The notes under the pieces: model-generated | Told to the model about the DNA's origin: nothing | The model's input: only the letters and a program-made list of their open reading frames with translations | Databases searched by the model: none | Shown: positions 23,957-36,300 of the stretch, piece after piece | How positions within the stretch are numbered: the first letter of the stretch is position 1 | Layout of the letters: every line of letters starts with the position of its first letter | Translations under genes and position numbers: made by a program | Source of the DNA: Agelas oroides | Lineage: Eukaryota > Porifera > Demospongiae > Agelasida > Agelasidae | Assembly: GCA_949130485.1 (NCBI GenBank) | Contig: OX422193.1 | Coordinates: 5,934,871-5,998,870, forward strand | Length of the DNA: 64,000 nucleotides | Direction: 5' to 3'

Positions 23957-25790
23957 TGGTAAGTAGAGTGAAGTGGAGCTAAGTAGAGCAATGGTAGAGT
24001 GTAGTATAGTCAAGTAGAGCCAGGTAGAGCCATGCAGTATAGTCAAGTAGAGCCATAGTAGGTTGTAGTAGAGTTAAGTAGAGCTAAGTAGAGTTATGGT
24101 AGAGTTTAGTAGAGTCTAGTTGAGCCATGGTAGAGTGTAGTAGACTCAAGTAGAGCCACGGTAGAGTGTAGTAGAGTCACGTGGTGCCATGGTAGAGTGT
24201 AGTAGAGTCAAGTTGAGCCAAGTAGAGCTATGGTAGAGTGTAGTAGAATCAAGTAGAGCCAAGTAGAGCTATGGTAGAGTGTAGTAGAGTTAAGTAGAAC
24301 CATGTAGAGGCATGGTAGAGCGTAGTAGTGTCTAGTAGAGCCATGGTATAATGTGGTTGACTCAAGTAAAGCCACGTATATAGAGCCATGGTAGAGTGTA
24401 GTACAGTCAAGTGGAGGTGTGGTAGAGTGTAGCAGAGTCAAGTAGAGCCAGATAAAGCCATAGTAGGGTGTAGTACAGTCAGGTAGAGCCAAGTAGAGCA
24501 GTGGTATACAGTGCAGTATGGTCAAGTAGAGCTAAGAGTGTAGTAGAGTCAAGTAGAGCAAAGTAGAACCATGGTACAGTGTAGTAGAGCGATGGTACAG
24601 TGTAGTAGAGTCAGAGCCATGGTACAGTGTAGTATAGTCAAGTAGAGCCATGGTAGGTTGTAGTAGATTATAGAATAGAATCTATTCAATAGATTCAGGT
24701 ACAGTCATGGTAGAGTATAGTACAGTCAAATAGAGCCGAGCAGAGGCAAGGTAGTGTGTAGCAGAGTCAAGTAGAGCCAAGTAAAGCCAGGGTAGAGAGT
24801 AGCTAACAGAGTCAAGTATAGCCAAGTACAGCAATGGTACAGTGTAGTAGAGTCAAGTACAGCCAAGTAGAGCCATGGTAGAGTGCAGTACAGCCAAGTA
24901 GAGCCATGGTAGAGTGTAGTAGAGTCAAGTAGAACCAAGGAGAGCCATGGTAGAGTGTAGTAGAGTCCAGTAGAGCCATGGTAGAGTGTAGTAGAGTCAA
25001 GTATAGAGCCATGGTAGAGTGTAGCAGAGTCAAGTAGAGCCAAGTAGAGCAATGGTATAGTGCAGTAGAGCTAGAGTCAAGGTAGAGTGTAGTAGTGTCT
25101 AGTAGAGCCATGCTGTATAGAATGTGCATGGTAGACTCATGTAGAGCCACGTAGAGCCATGGTAGAGTGCAATACAGTCAGGTAGAGCCAAATAGAGCGA
25201 TGGTAGAGTGTAGTAGAGTCCAGTAGAGCCAAGTAGAGCCACGGTAGAGTGTAGTAGAGTCAAGTAGAGCCAAGTAGAGCCATTGTAGAGTGCAGTAGAG
25301 TCCAGGAGAGCTAAGTATATGGTAGAGCATAGTAGAGTCCAGAGTATAGTAGAGCGAAGTAGAGCCATGGTAGAGTGCAGTATAGAGTCAAGTAGAGCCA
25401 TGGTAGGGTGTAGTAGAGTGAAATAGAGCCAAGTATATAGCCATGGTTGAGCAATGGTAGTGTGTAGTAGAGTCAAGTAGAGCCAAGTATAGACATGGGA
25501 AAGTGCAGTATAGTCAAGTAGGTTGTAGTAGATGCAAGTAGAGCCATGGTAGAGTGTAGTAGAGTCCAGTAGAGCCATTGTAAAGTGTAGTAGACTCAAA
25601 TAGTGCCAAATAGAGTAATGGTAGTGTGTAGTAGTCAAGTAGAGTGATGGTAGAGTGTAGTAGAGTCAAGTATAGCCAAGTAGAGCCATGAGCAATGGTA
25701 GAGTGCAGTATAGTCAAGCAGAATCCAGTAAAAGCCAGGTAGGTCGATTGTAGAGTGAGGAGACTTATTAAGTACAGTCAAGTAGAACCA
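23957..25790 (+). repeat. GTAGAG satellite, last block
   Basis: Direct-orientation satellite, the most diverged part of the array. It fades out near 25,790 into ordinary AT-rich sequence. Confidence 0.9.
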
Positions 25791-26008
25791 ACAGCCAGTG
25801 GGTGCAAAATTATGTTTAGCGTGTGGTTAGTCCAAAAAGTGGTGTTTCACAGTTTGAAGTACTAGTTTGAATATATAGAAATGCACTAATAGTTATTATT
25901 AAACATGTAATTCACACCACAGAACAAGGTGTACAGCTTAAAGAATTAGAGTGCAGTACCACTAAGTTAAAGTTAAATACAAAAATTAATATACATAAAT
26001 TAGGATTG

Positions 26009-26290
26009 CTATTCGCATGAAACGGCACATACAATCATATTAAGCATGTTCTGATCAAAGCCATAAACATAAAGACTATTGTCTCTAATCTCCCTGATTA
26101 GGTTAACAATCGAAAGATTTCCACAGCTATAGTTACGAACAAAATTGGAGCCATACTTAAAGTTATAACCAATAAAATTACGACAAGACAGTGAGGAGCT
26201 TTGAAAAACAGATCGTACTAGATGATTACAAGAGATCTTAGCTGAACACAATAGCTTACAAAAACGATTATAGCAGACACTATCAGAACC
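26009..26290 (-). pseudogene. Probable 3' end of a LINE-type retrotransposon ORF2
   Basis: The minus frame ends in a stop at 26,009 and is open back to about 26,310. It has no ATG start of its own, so it is a fragment. It reads '...CNHLVRSVFQSS' followed by a C-terminal stretch '...LIREIRDNSLYVYGFDQN'. The pattern of 'E(L/I)R D . . . . . GF' shortly before the stop is typical, to my memory, of non-LTR retrotransposon reverse-transcriptase C-termini. The catalytic core is absent. It could alternatively be an unrelated ORF fragment. Confidence 0.4.
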
Positions 26291-26329
26291 AGAAGAATAT
26301 CAGTATGACAGTTACATGGCAAAGACCAA

Positions 26330-26990
26330 ATGTGCCGTAGCACTTTATTGATACATTACAACAATAATACAATATTTAGTAGCCATCACAATGGTAACAG
26401 GTTTTTCTTCCCCCATTACTGAGACTCATGGAGGGTCTATGAACTCAAGAGATGAGTTTGATACCCAAATATCATTTACAAAGACAAGCCTTTGTTAGGC
26501 AGACCCATCAAGCCTGACGCATTTCAGTGCCATCTCACGCTGTTATGCTTGTACTCAACAAAACCTCACGCACCACCGATTTCTGCAGGCAGTTTTAGGC
26601 GTGGCCAAGCCCCTGATGCATTATGCGTGTATCTTGATCGAATGCCACATAACAACATAAATAGGGACCGTTGATCTCCAAAAGAGGCTGTTTGGAAGTG
26701 CTACATATGGGACATCGCAAACATAAATCTGCTCAAGATTTGCTATCTCAGAGAGTTTCAATTCCAACATTCCCCCAGACCCCCTAGCCATGCATTCCAA
26801 GTCATCTCAATCACGGCATGCAGTTGTCGTGCCTTGGAAGCTCTGCTTTAGGACGTCACTTTGACATAGGCTTTGATGCACAAATATCATTTTTTAAGAG
26901 TAGGTGAAACACAACTTTTTGGTCTAAAGTAGGCAAAATGGGAGTAGGCGAAACATGCACGTGTATGGTGTGCTTGAAATTGAACGACCT
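26330..26990. other. Intergenic sequence, nothing recognised
   Basis: No ORF with coding character, no long repeat and no RNA gene that I can support. Short ORFs here (for example 60 codons at 26,492-26,674) have no recognisable motif. Confidence 0.5.
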
Positions 26991-26995
26991 GACAC

Positions 26996-27351
26996 CTGTC
27001 ACAAAGTAAATGGGCCCCTGAAGCAGGTGGTCCCCTGGCCCATTTACTCTGGAGCAATTGGTTCCCCGGACAATATACTCCGGAGTAGCTGTTCCCCAGG
27101 GATAACTTACTCCGGAGTAACAGATCAGGCCCCCCTTGTCCCCCCCTCAAAGCATGAATGACACAGCATCTGCAGCACACTATGCATACAAATGTATTTT
27201 CTTCACTTGTTGGAACATTGGTTGGGACAAAAGCCAGGTAGTACACACAGGACAATGATTGCAAGAAGGGGGATAATTTACTTCAGAGGGGGTCTCCGAA
27301 GTAGACTCCCCGGGGACCACCTACTTCGGGGGCCCGTTTACTTCGTGACAG
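26996..27351. mobile_element. MITE with ~45-bp terminal inverted repeats, abutting THG1
   Basis: The left end begins CTGTCACAAAGTAAATGGG. The reverse complement of the right end begins CTGTCACGAAGTAAACGGG, and the match continues through 'GCCCC.GAAG.AGGTGGTCCCC', about 45 bp. The interior repeats 'tactccggagta'-like palindromes several times. There is no room for a transposase, so it is non-autonomous. No clear target-site duplication was found. The right end lies 4 bp before the upstream in-frame ATG of the THG1 gene, so it must form part of that gene's promoter or 5' leader. Confidence 0.75.
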
Positions 27352-27355
27352 ACCA

Positions 27356-30300
27356 ATGCACTTGACAAGATTATGGACCAGGCGTCTTTCCCATATGGCT
27401 AAGTCCAAGTTTGAATACGTGCGGAAGTTTGAGCAGAACGACAGTTGTCTGCCCAACACCTGGATTGTAGTGAGGCTGGATGGCAGGAGCTTTCACAGGT
27501 GAGACTGCATGCCGCCAGTTCAGTTAACTGGCACGTGCTGTGCACCTAACTTGGTTGGGGGCCTGCCCCCCCCCCCCCCCATCCCCCCCCCATCCCCGTT
27601 CCTACGCCTATGTTCGTTCCCGGTCTTTCACAGCCCCAGCTTGTTTCTACTGCAAGTGATGCAGGCTGGCCACACCACTTTGTATTTTTCTGCTAGGACA
27701 TAAAAGCCATTTCACTATGAGAGTCACACAGGCTGTAGTCAAGATCTCACGTTTCATGAGCCAGACTCTCATGGGAGAGAGAGAGAGTTAACATGACATG
27801 TCTTGATGTGATGTCCGTCACTAACCCAATTAGTGTATTATAACACCCCATAGAAGTTTGAAGCTGATGGAAATTTGACAGCACTCCCCTCTCCCATGAG
27901 TGTTGGGTCCGCAAGACTAGTCAAGATCTTGATTGTGAGATCTAGGTAGTTTGGACCACGCATTATTATGATTGTAGCAAAATGTAGACATTCAGTGTCT
28001 CATTGAAGTGGGTAAGGCAGGACTGCTGGAAGCAAGTTGGAGATGGTCAGGCTATTTTATGCCCAAAGTGCGTAGCCAAATCTTTTGACCATACTTTCTG
28101 CGCTTGTCTAACTTCAGCTTCAACCTGCAATACCATATACATGTACTCCCAAACAGAGATGTTCTTTTATACAAGCATAACCCATCTTAGCAATGGCTAA
28201 TCTACTGGGATTATCTCAGTTAATTCAGTATGGAAGTGAGAAGATGAACACTGATACTACTAAGTTGGGTGACTCAGCAGAAAAATGGTCTGGTCATGGC
28301 CTCACCAGCTGTACAAGTTTTGGTGTTGATGAGTTAAATGCTTTGTTCATATGTAGTCTGTAGCCAGGGCTTACTGCCGACCTGTTTTACATCACTTACA
28401 GTATATGGAGTAACGGAGGGGGGAAGGTCTGGGAGCATTTGGTATGTGAATGTCTACCTAGGTACTCACAGGTCGGGTCGGAATGAGCTTGAGGTCTTTT
28501 CTTGTAGTGTCTGTCCAAGCACTTGAGTTAGATGAAGCAGAAACTTACCACTCGTTGTGTTTAGCTAGACATAGAGTCTCGTACAGTTCAATGTGCTCAA
28601 GTGTAGATGCTACATAGCTCTTGTAGCAACGTGATGTGTTGGTGTGTTTACAGGTTTGCAGATGAGCATGGTTTCCATAAGCCTAACGACGACCGTGCTC
28701 TGGGGCTGATGAACTGGTGTGCAGAGCAGGTGATAAGGGACTTTGGGCACATTGTAGTTGCCTACGGTCAGAGTGATGAGTACAGGTAAACAATTCACAA
28801 ACCTATGTATAAATTTAAATGATGCTGAAACTGTTTGTGTTTAATGAGCCTGCACAATTTGTCTCACTCAGAAGAAGATACATGCACTTCAAGTAATTGT
28901 ACGGTTGGATTTGGTATCTGGAAAGGAAGTGTACGACCACCATATATGATATACATGTAGCTACATGAATGTATGTTGTATCATTATAGAATTTGCCAAT
29001 TAGGATGCAAACTGTAACTAATATACGCAGGTGCAGAGTAAGCCTTGCGCAGGCAGATGTGGTCGAAGACTGATAAGTGGACAGCTCGAGGCAGGGCGAA
29101 CAAAAGGTGGCCAAGTGTGCTTTCGAGGAGTTTGGTGTTCACCATCACTGTCTTTCGGTTACCTTTTGTCCTTGCTCTCACTCCACTCTGTCTAGCTGTC
29201 TGCCCTCGCTTTCTTGATCTTGCAAGGCACTGACTGTGTTCTGCTGGCCCCTCCAACACAGCCTTTGTGCATGGAACATTGAGACCGCTAGTGATGCTGC
29301 AATACTGAAAATGATGAACTTGTGTAAGTTCCTTCTCTTTGCTTTTGACATTTGGACGTTGACGACAATGAGATTGCTAACACCATTACAGTGCTGAGAA
29401 CAATAAACTTACATAAGTTATGTAAACCGGATGTTTTAAATTGCATTCCTAAGTGTGACGGATGTTTGCGCACAAGCCACACCCTGCCAACCAAGGACAA
29501 CCTACATTGCAAGATTAGTAGCCTCGTGCTAAGGTGTTCAGCAACAACACATGGACTAAATGCATGCTGTGTGTGTACATACATGTATGTAGTATCCATG
29601 CATGGATGTTTAACGATTTCTAGTTGCTAATATGCTAGTGTACTGCTACATGTACAATCTCATGCAGTATTATTTATGGTAGGATTATATGTTGGCTGTT
29701 CAAACTTTGAACTTGAATAACATGAAGTGAAATAGGTGGAGGTGATAATGGGCATGTCAGTAAGTTGGTAGGGGTAACATCCAACAAATAAGTTGCGTTC
29801 CTCAGAAAGAACAGCATTGGCCCTTGCATACTTCTCTTTCTGGAGAGTGTAACTACTATTTACATACCACATCTGTACAATTCATGTATCTACTTGGTAG
29901 CATAAGGCATATTCTTAAGTTAACATACTATCAACAGCCACTGTATTTTTCAGTGTAAGTTGCATTAATTTAGTGTGATCAAGATGAATTTTCTTGTAAA
30001 TGGCGATTGATGACTGTATTCTATGATTTGAATATGTGGACTCAATTGTTTCTTGGAATTATGATGTGTCTTTTCAGTTGATTAACCATTTCCATAATTT
30101 GTTTCCTCAGTTTTGTCTTGAATAAGGAAACCACTTTGTTTGGTAGGAGAGCAAGGTATGCAAATCTACATTAGTTGCTGAAGTTAGCCTTTCTCTCACT
30201 CCTTCCCTCCCCCCCTCCCTCCCTCCCTCCCTCCCTCCCTCCCTCCCTCCCTCCCTCCCTCCCTCCCTCCCTCCCTCCCTCCCTCCCTCCCTCCCTCCCT

Positions 30301-33300
30301 CCCTCCCTCCCTCCCCCCCTCCCCTCCCTCTCTCTCCCTCCAGCAAGATCATGACCACGTTGGCCTCCTACTTTGCCTCCTGCTATGTCTTCCACTGGTC
30401 CAAGTTCTTCCAGGACACACCCCTACTCTACCCCCCAGCCTTTGATGGCAGGGTTGTCCTCTATCCCTCCAACAAGAACCTCAGAGACTACCTTAGCTGG
30501 AGACAAGCCGACTGTACGGACCATAACATACCACTGATAATTCAAACATGATTTGCATCATGGGTAGATCAAAGTACCAGTTTACACCATATTTGCTGTT
30601 TTATGCAAAGGCTTAGGTCAGAATCTGAGATACAGTGCCTCTGATATCTAAACCACAAGTACCTCTGACGCCACATGCAGACAGTGTAGACAAGCTAAAT
30701 GTCAGACTTGGCATGCTGCCTTTGCTTTATCTGTAGCTTTCCGCATTTAACCACGAAAGTGTGCCCATCTCACTCGATGCCCTCGAAACAAATAATTGGA
30801 CAAACAGTAATGTACAACAGAACCACCAGTGGCTTCGAAGTCAAGTCCTGACGGCACACAACACCCTAAACGACACCATATCACCATGAGCATGTTGTAG
30901 CTCACGGTGCGCATCGCGTTAGCTACGTCTGTCTATGCAAAGGTGCCTTGTAGTAACCTTCTGTGATGTATTACATGAAGTTTCTTACCTCAGATATGCA
31001 TAGCGCTTGAGTCTGTGCTTCTGAAACTCCGCACGAAGCTCGCTCCAGCGTGGGTGCTCATTTGAGTAAACTTTGACCCTATACAGGAAATTGGGCCAAA
31101 AGTAGAGGCTGGGCACTCTTTTGTGAGTGGGTGCTCTTTCTTGAGACTACGGTATACTTACTTATGATGTAGTCATTTTGATGCAGCAAAGGCGGTATTT
31201 GACACATGCTTGTATCAGATACACCCCCTTTGTTACATTGCATGACCTGTATCTGAGAAGTTGCTCAGGGGGCAACTGATTTGTATCATGTTCAATACTA
31301 ACCCAGCACACATGCACAAAGGGGTTAAGCAATTGGTTTTGTCCATCTCTGTTTGTCTGCCTGTCTGCCTCTCTGTCTGTCTCTGCCAGTGTAGTGAAAA
31401 TGTTAAGATCAGCTCATTTACTGAGTTAAACAGTTGCTGTAGCAACAATAACGTGTGGCAATTTAAAAACCAAATTTTGTGTACCTGATATAGATAGCAG
31501 TTTGATCCTCTGCATTTCCGGCACTTTTCTGTTTAACATTAGTATCGTCCACCATTTTGATGTGATGAACAACTTGGATACGGTGGAGACCAGTCGTATG
31601 TGGACTCCAAACACCTGTTCGCATATGCTAGCCTTGCTCCCAGTATAGTACATGGTAGTGAAAAGCTGGGTGTGGACTTGGAGGTTTGACAGGGAAGTGA
31701 AACCACACTCTAAGACACCAGCAGCCAAAAAGGGGTATGACAGGGAGGGCACAAGACTAACTCTTCATGGAAAAATTATCTTGGCATTTGCATGCTAATA
31801 GAAAACCATGATGTACACTGCACACCACAAGAGTTATTGTTCCATGGGTGCACATAGGTAACAAACAGTTTACTTCACTATAACATTGAAATAGGGGGTG
31901 GGGTATGTCTTCTGTGAAAACCTCTGGTAGTTTTAGTTGTCTTGTTTTCGCAGTGCAGCTCCAGGTAAAGCAGCACAGTGCTACTGTAAGTCAAAATTTA
32001 CACCATCTGCATGTGACATTAGAGGTATTGTATCTAGTCCACACTTGAGTCAGAGATATGGTGTCTCAGACAGTGATGGTGAGATACAGTGCCTCTGATG
32101 TAGTCATACCTTGTTCCCAGTCTCTCGTGCGGTGGCCTGGGAATGAGGCTAACATAGTCGTAACTCGGTATGGCAACTGTGGCACAGAGTGGTACATTGA
32201 TCAGCCTACACCAACATACCACAAATGTAACATGCTAAGATCTACCTATGAATGGTACTTTGTACCTACACAACATACCACAAATGTAACATGCTAAGAT
32301 CTACATGTACCTATGAATGGTACATAGTGCCTACATAGTCATAGCAACTGTGGCACAGAGTGATACTTTGATCAGCCTACACAACATACCACAAATGTAC
32401 CTATGAATACCACCATTTCCTCCCCTCCCCTTCCTCCCCCTGTCCCACCCCCCTCTCTGCCCCACTCTGTAGGTCACATTAACAACCTGTACAATACATG
32501 TTTCTGGTCGCTAGTCCATTCTGGTCTCTCTACTACTGAGGCACAGAAGAGGCTGAGTGTGAGTCAGCATATTGCTCTTGTTCAAATTCAAGTATATGTC
32601 ACGTAGTTTGAGTCACAAAGAATGGTAAAGAGTGTGGCTATATACGTGTAATTGCAAGTATGCAAGAAGAGTTTTAACTACCGGTATGTGCATGTATTCA
32701 TATGCCCAAATGGGATCAGGGTTCACAGTGGGCAAGTGGAAAATGCTGATGTACAATATATGAAACCAACGTAAGTATGAAAATGAAAATGTAAGTATGA
32801 AAACATAAGTACAGAAGCAAGAAGATAAAGCGCCTTGCATGTAGTGCCTTGCATGTAGTGCCTTGCTAACTGACTTTCTGAATTTTCGTTTCAGTTCTTT
32901 AGTTTCTGCAGTTGAGTGTTTTCTGCTTCTCCTGTTTACAGTTACTAGTGTGTAATTAGAATTATGAGTACATGCAAAATAATGGTAGACAAAACTGACT
33001 TGCATTGTTCCAGTACCTTCGTACACATTACGTTATCGGTTGTAGACATAGCCTCATACCCAGGTTTTGGCAGACCTGAATGAGGCTACATTTTTTACAG
33101 TTAGAAACTGGGAAGAGCATTGAAGGCATTTGTGACAGACTCATGAAGAAAATCGAAAATCATTCCATAGCATAATATGTTGATTGCATCATTCAAAGCT
33201 GTGCAATGCTGAGCTTCTGTTAAGTGCAGAGCTCACTCGTGTTTCTTGAATGCATGAATATTTTATACACCTACAAAGCATGTATGAGCCCAGCCCTTCT

Positions 33301-36300
33301 TAACGATGCTCCCCTTCAAATGTGAACACCACGGTGTGATTGGAGGCAGTGTGGGGGTCGAATCTCGGTTTTGTCTGTAACGCTTCGGAATGTAATCTAC
33401 AGTGGTGCGTGTGCGTGATCATGAGGTAGAAGTGGAGTAGGATGCAGAGAGGAAGAGGAGATTAACCAGGGTATGAGTGCAGCGACACCTTCAAGGAGAG
33501 GATGATTCCCGGAGGCAGCAACAGCAAGAGGCTGACTGACGCCGATAGTATAGGCACAACCTCACTCATTTGTGCCTACATCGGTCAGCCCCTTGTCATT
33601 GCTACCTCTGATGGTGTAGCTGCACTCGTATCTTGGTTAATCTACGAGTGCAGTGACACTGTTGAGCAGAGCATGATTCCTGGAGGCAGCAACAACGAGA
33701 GGCTGACCGTCATAGACACACGTAACTGTTACACATCACTTCCCGCGAGGCTCTCCTGTGTGCATTTACATATGCCCTAGTAACGTATGTATTGCAGTTA
33801 TTACTGCTGACCCAAAACTGAGCTGTCAAGATGCATTTTCAGAATTGACTGCATGACAAGCAGGAAAGTTCCAGTACCAAAGTTTGGGGAGCGTGATCAG
33901 AGTGAATAAATAATCCCTTTCAACATAACTTTAGAAACAATGCAACTGACTAAATGTGTAGGTTATTTATTTGAACTGAAACCTACTATGCTAGTTGGCA
34001 TTTGTTAAAGTATTCATTGTTGTTATGACTAGATTTCTAACTCAATAATGTACATACCATTGCCTTTGTCGCTTAATTGGTCATGTTTACATTTAATAAT
34101 CATTGCGTAACTTACCACACCTTACCATGTACACGTAACACTGCATTGTCGCCTAGCAACCCCTGTATTAGCCCCAGAGCATACTACCCTCTATGGAATA
34201 GCACCAGTGGAGCCTAATCAGCCAGGATCACCAGGGTAGACCCCTTAATGGCCAGGGTAATTCCCATAACTTGGTCAGGGTAGATCCTGTAACTGGTAAG
34301 GGCAGGCCCCCTTTTTACCAGGGTAATCCCCCTGATTAGTCAGGGTAGACCCCTAGTTATCTGGTTACCCCCTGGGATTATACCAGTGAGAGGTACATGT
34401 ATACGTAGCATGTCTGCCACGAACATTGAAGTTTGGTTAGCTCTTGATCGGTAGATTCAGGGATGAAGTTCACAGTTGTCCATCACCAAGACTCAGGGAT
34501 GAAGTTCACAGTTGTCCATCACCAAGACTCTGGGACAAAGTTCACAGTTGTCCATCACCAAGACTCGGGGACGAAGTTCACAGTTGTCCATCACCACGAC
34601 TCGGGGACGAAGTTCACAGTTGTCCATCACCAAGACTCGGGGATGACGTTCACAGTTGTCCATCACCACGACTCGGGGACGATGTTCACAGTTGTCCATC
34701 ACCAAGACTCAGGGACGAAGTTCACAGTTGTCCATCACCACGACTCGGGGACGACGTTCACAGTTGTCCATCACCAAGACTCGGGGACGAAGTTCACAGT
34801 TGTCCATCACCACGACTTGGGGACGAAGTTCACAGTTGTCCATCACCAAGACTCAGGGACGAAGTTCACAGTTGTCCATCACCAAGACTCTAGGATGAAG
34901 TCCACTGTTGTCCATCACTGTAAATAACTGAAACCCTTTCCACTTTGAACTGTGAACTTCATCCCCAGTCTTAGGTAGGTTGTATATTAAATGTAAACAT
35001 GACCAATTAAACTACAAAGGAATTCGCACTGTGAACTTCACCCCTTAGTCTTATGACAGACAGCTGTGAACTTCATCCCTGAGTCTTGGACTTACACTTA
35101 AGTAATAGCCACTGATTTAAACACATGTTAATCAGAGGGTAGCCCAGCACCTACCAAGTCCATGGCAAAGAGAATTACATTACACTGCAGTGCAGAGCTC
35201 AGGTGTAAGGGGGTAGAAGGAAACTTAGTGAGATGAATGGAAGCATACTGATAGTTTTATCTATACCTTCTTTTGATCAGCAACTCAATCCCTGTGCTTC
35301 TGAATTGAATAAGCTGTTGGACTGACCAATCAAAAATGTATTCATGGAACTATATTTATGATGGATGTATAGACAATTTAGTTAGTGCTTTAGTGTCCAT
35401 TTTGACGTCATGATATAGTATTCTATAGCAGTTACACATTGCTGAAACTGGGTCCCCTTTTACTCCTCTTTTCGTTATGCTTAGGATTGATGCTAGGGGG
35501 ATTTAAAGTTGAAAGACTTGCCCTTGGTAGCTGTGACAATGCTCTTTTTCTGGACATCATTGGACATCTGTTAACAGATGGTCATTAATGTGTACAGACA
35601 TTCTAGTACAATATATGTAGGTGTAGATCGGTTTCTAATTAAGCACAAGGGCACCACATCTCTCTGAGTGCATTTACACGTGTATATGTCCATGTTAGTA
35701 TAATGCACATTAGCCTGTTTCCTAATATGCACAGCATCGCTGCTCTTTTGCACATGTATACAATTATTGCAAATTGCATTGTATTACTCAATTATATCTA
35801 AGTCAGCACATCAAGAACATAGCTCTTTGAGTGATATACACATCATCTTCATGCATCATGCTGAAGTTCTAGTTTTGTGAGACAGCAAGTACTCAACATT
35901 TTCGCTAGGTCTCTTCCATAGGGCGCTGTGCACATTGGGTCTTCAAATTATAATGTGCCTTTTCCCAAAAACCAATAATGCGGTGAATGCGTTCTTTGGG
36001 TTCACTCCTAATCCAGTCACTATTTTAGCAGCCATGCACTTGAACTTCTTGAACTGCTTGCTGACTGGGCACTAAATATAGAACTTCCTTAGGGTGGCAT
36101 GATTGACAGTCGTACAGTAATGGCACTGACAATTATTATGCACAAGATGAGGGGCATCGTTATGATTATTGATTGTACCCCTTGGCCTGTAACTCCTGGT
36201 TAGAACCCTGCAATCAATGACTGGCAGCAGCCAGACCCTTTGCTAGAGAGAATGCATGATGATGAGACAGAACACATTTCAGAGAAGGTTATGGGATCAC

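Noticed and set aside
320..25717. Dozens of Leu/Tyr/Ser/Thr-rich minus-strand ORFs of 60-217 codons
   Set aside because: They are readings of the GTAGAG satellite. A 41-bp period puts the same text in all three frames, stops are absent only because the complement lacks TAG, and no ORF has a non-repeat domain.
30107..30395. Gly/Arg/Glu-rich minus-strand ORFs
   Set aside because: Translation of the (GGGA)n strand of the microsatellite.
33340..33400. tRNA-like B-box text ('gggtcgaatctc')
   Set aside because: No matching A box or acceptor/anticodon stems at the right distances; no tRNA called anywhere in the window.
34444..34927. Two overlapping ~150-codon ORFs with 12-residue repeats (also one on the minus strand)
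   Set aside because: A 36-bp period keeps several frames open; the array is inside THG1 intron 5 and the peptides have no coding signature.
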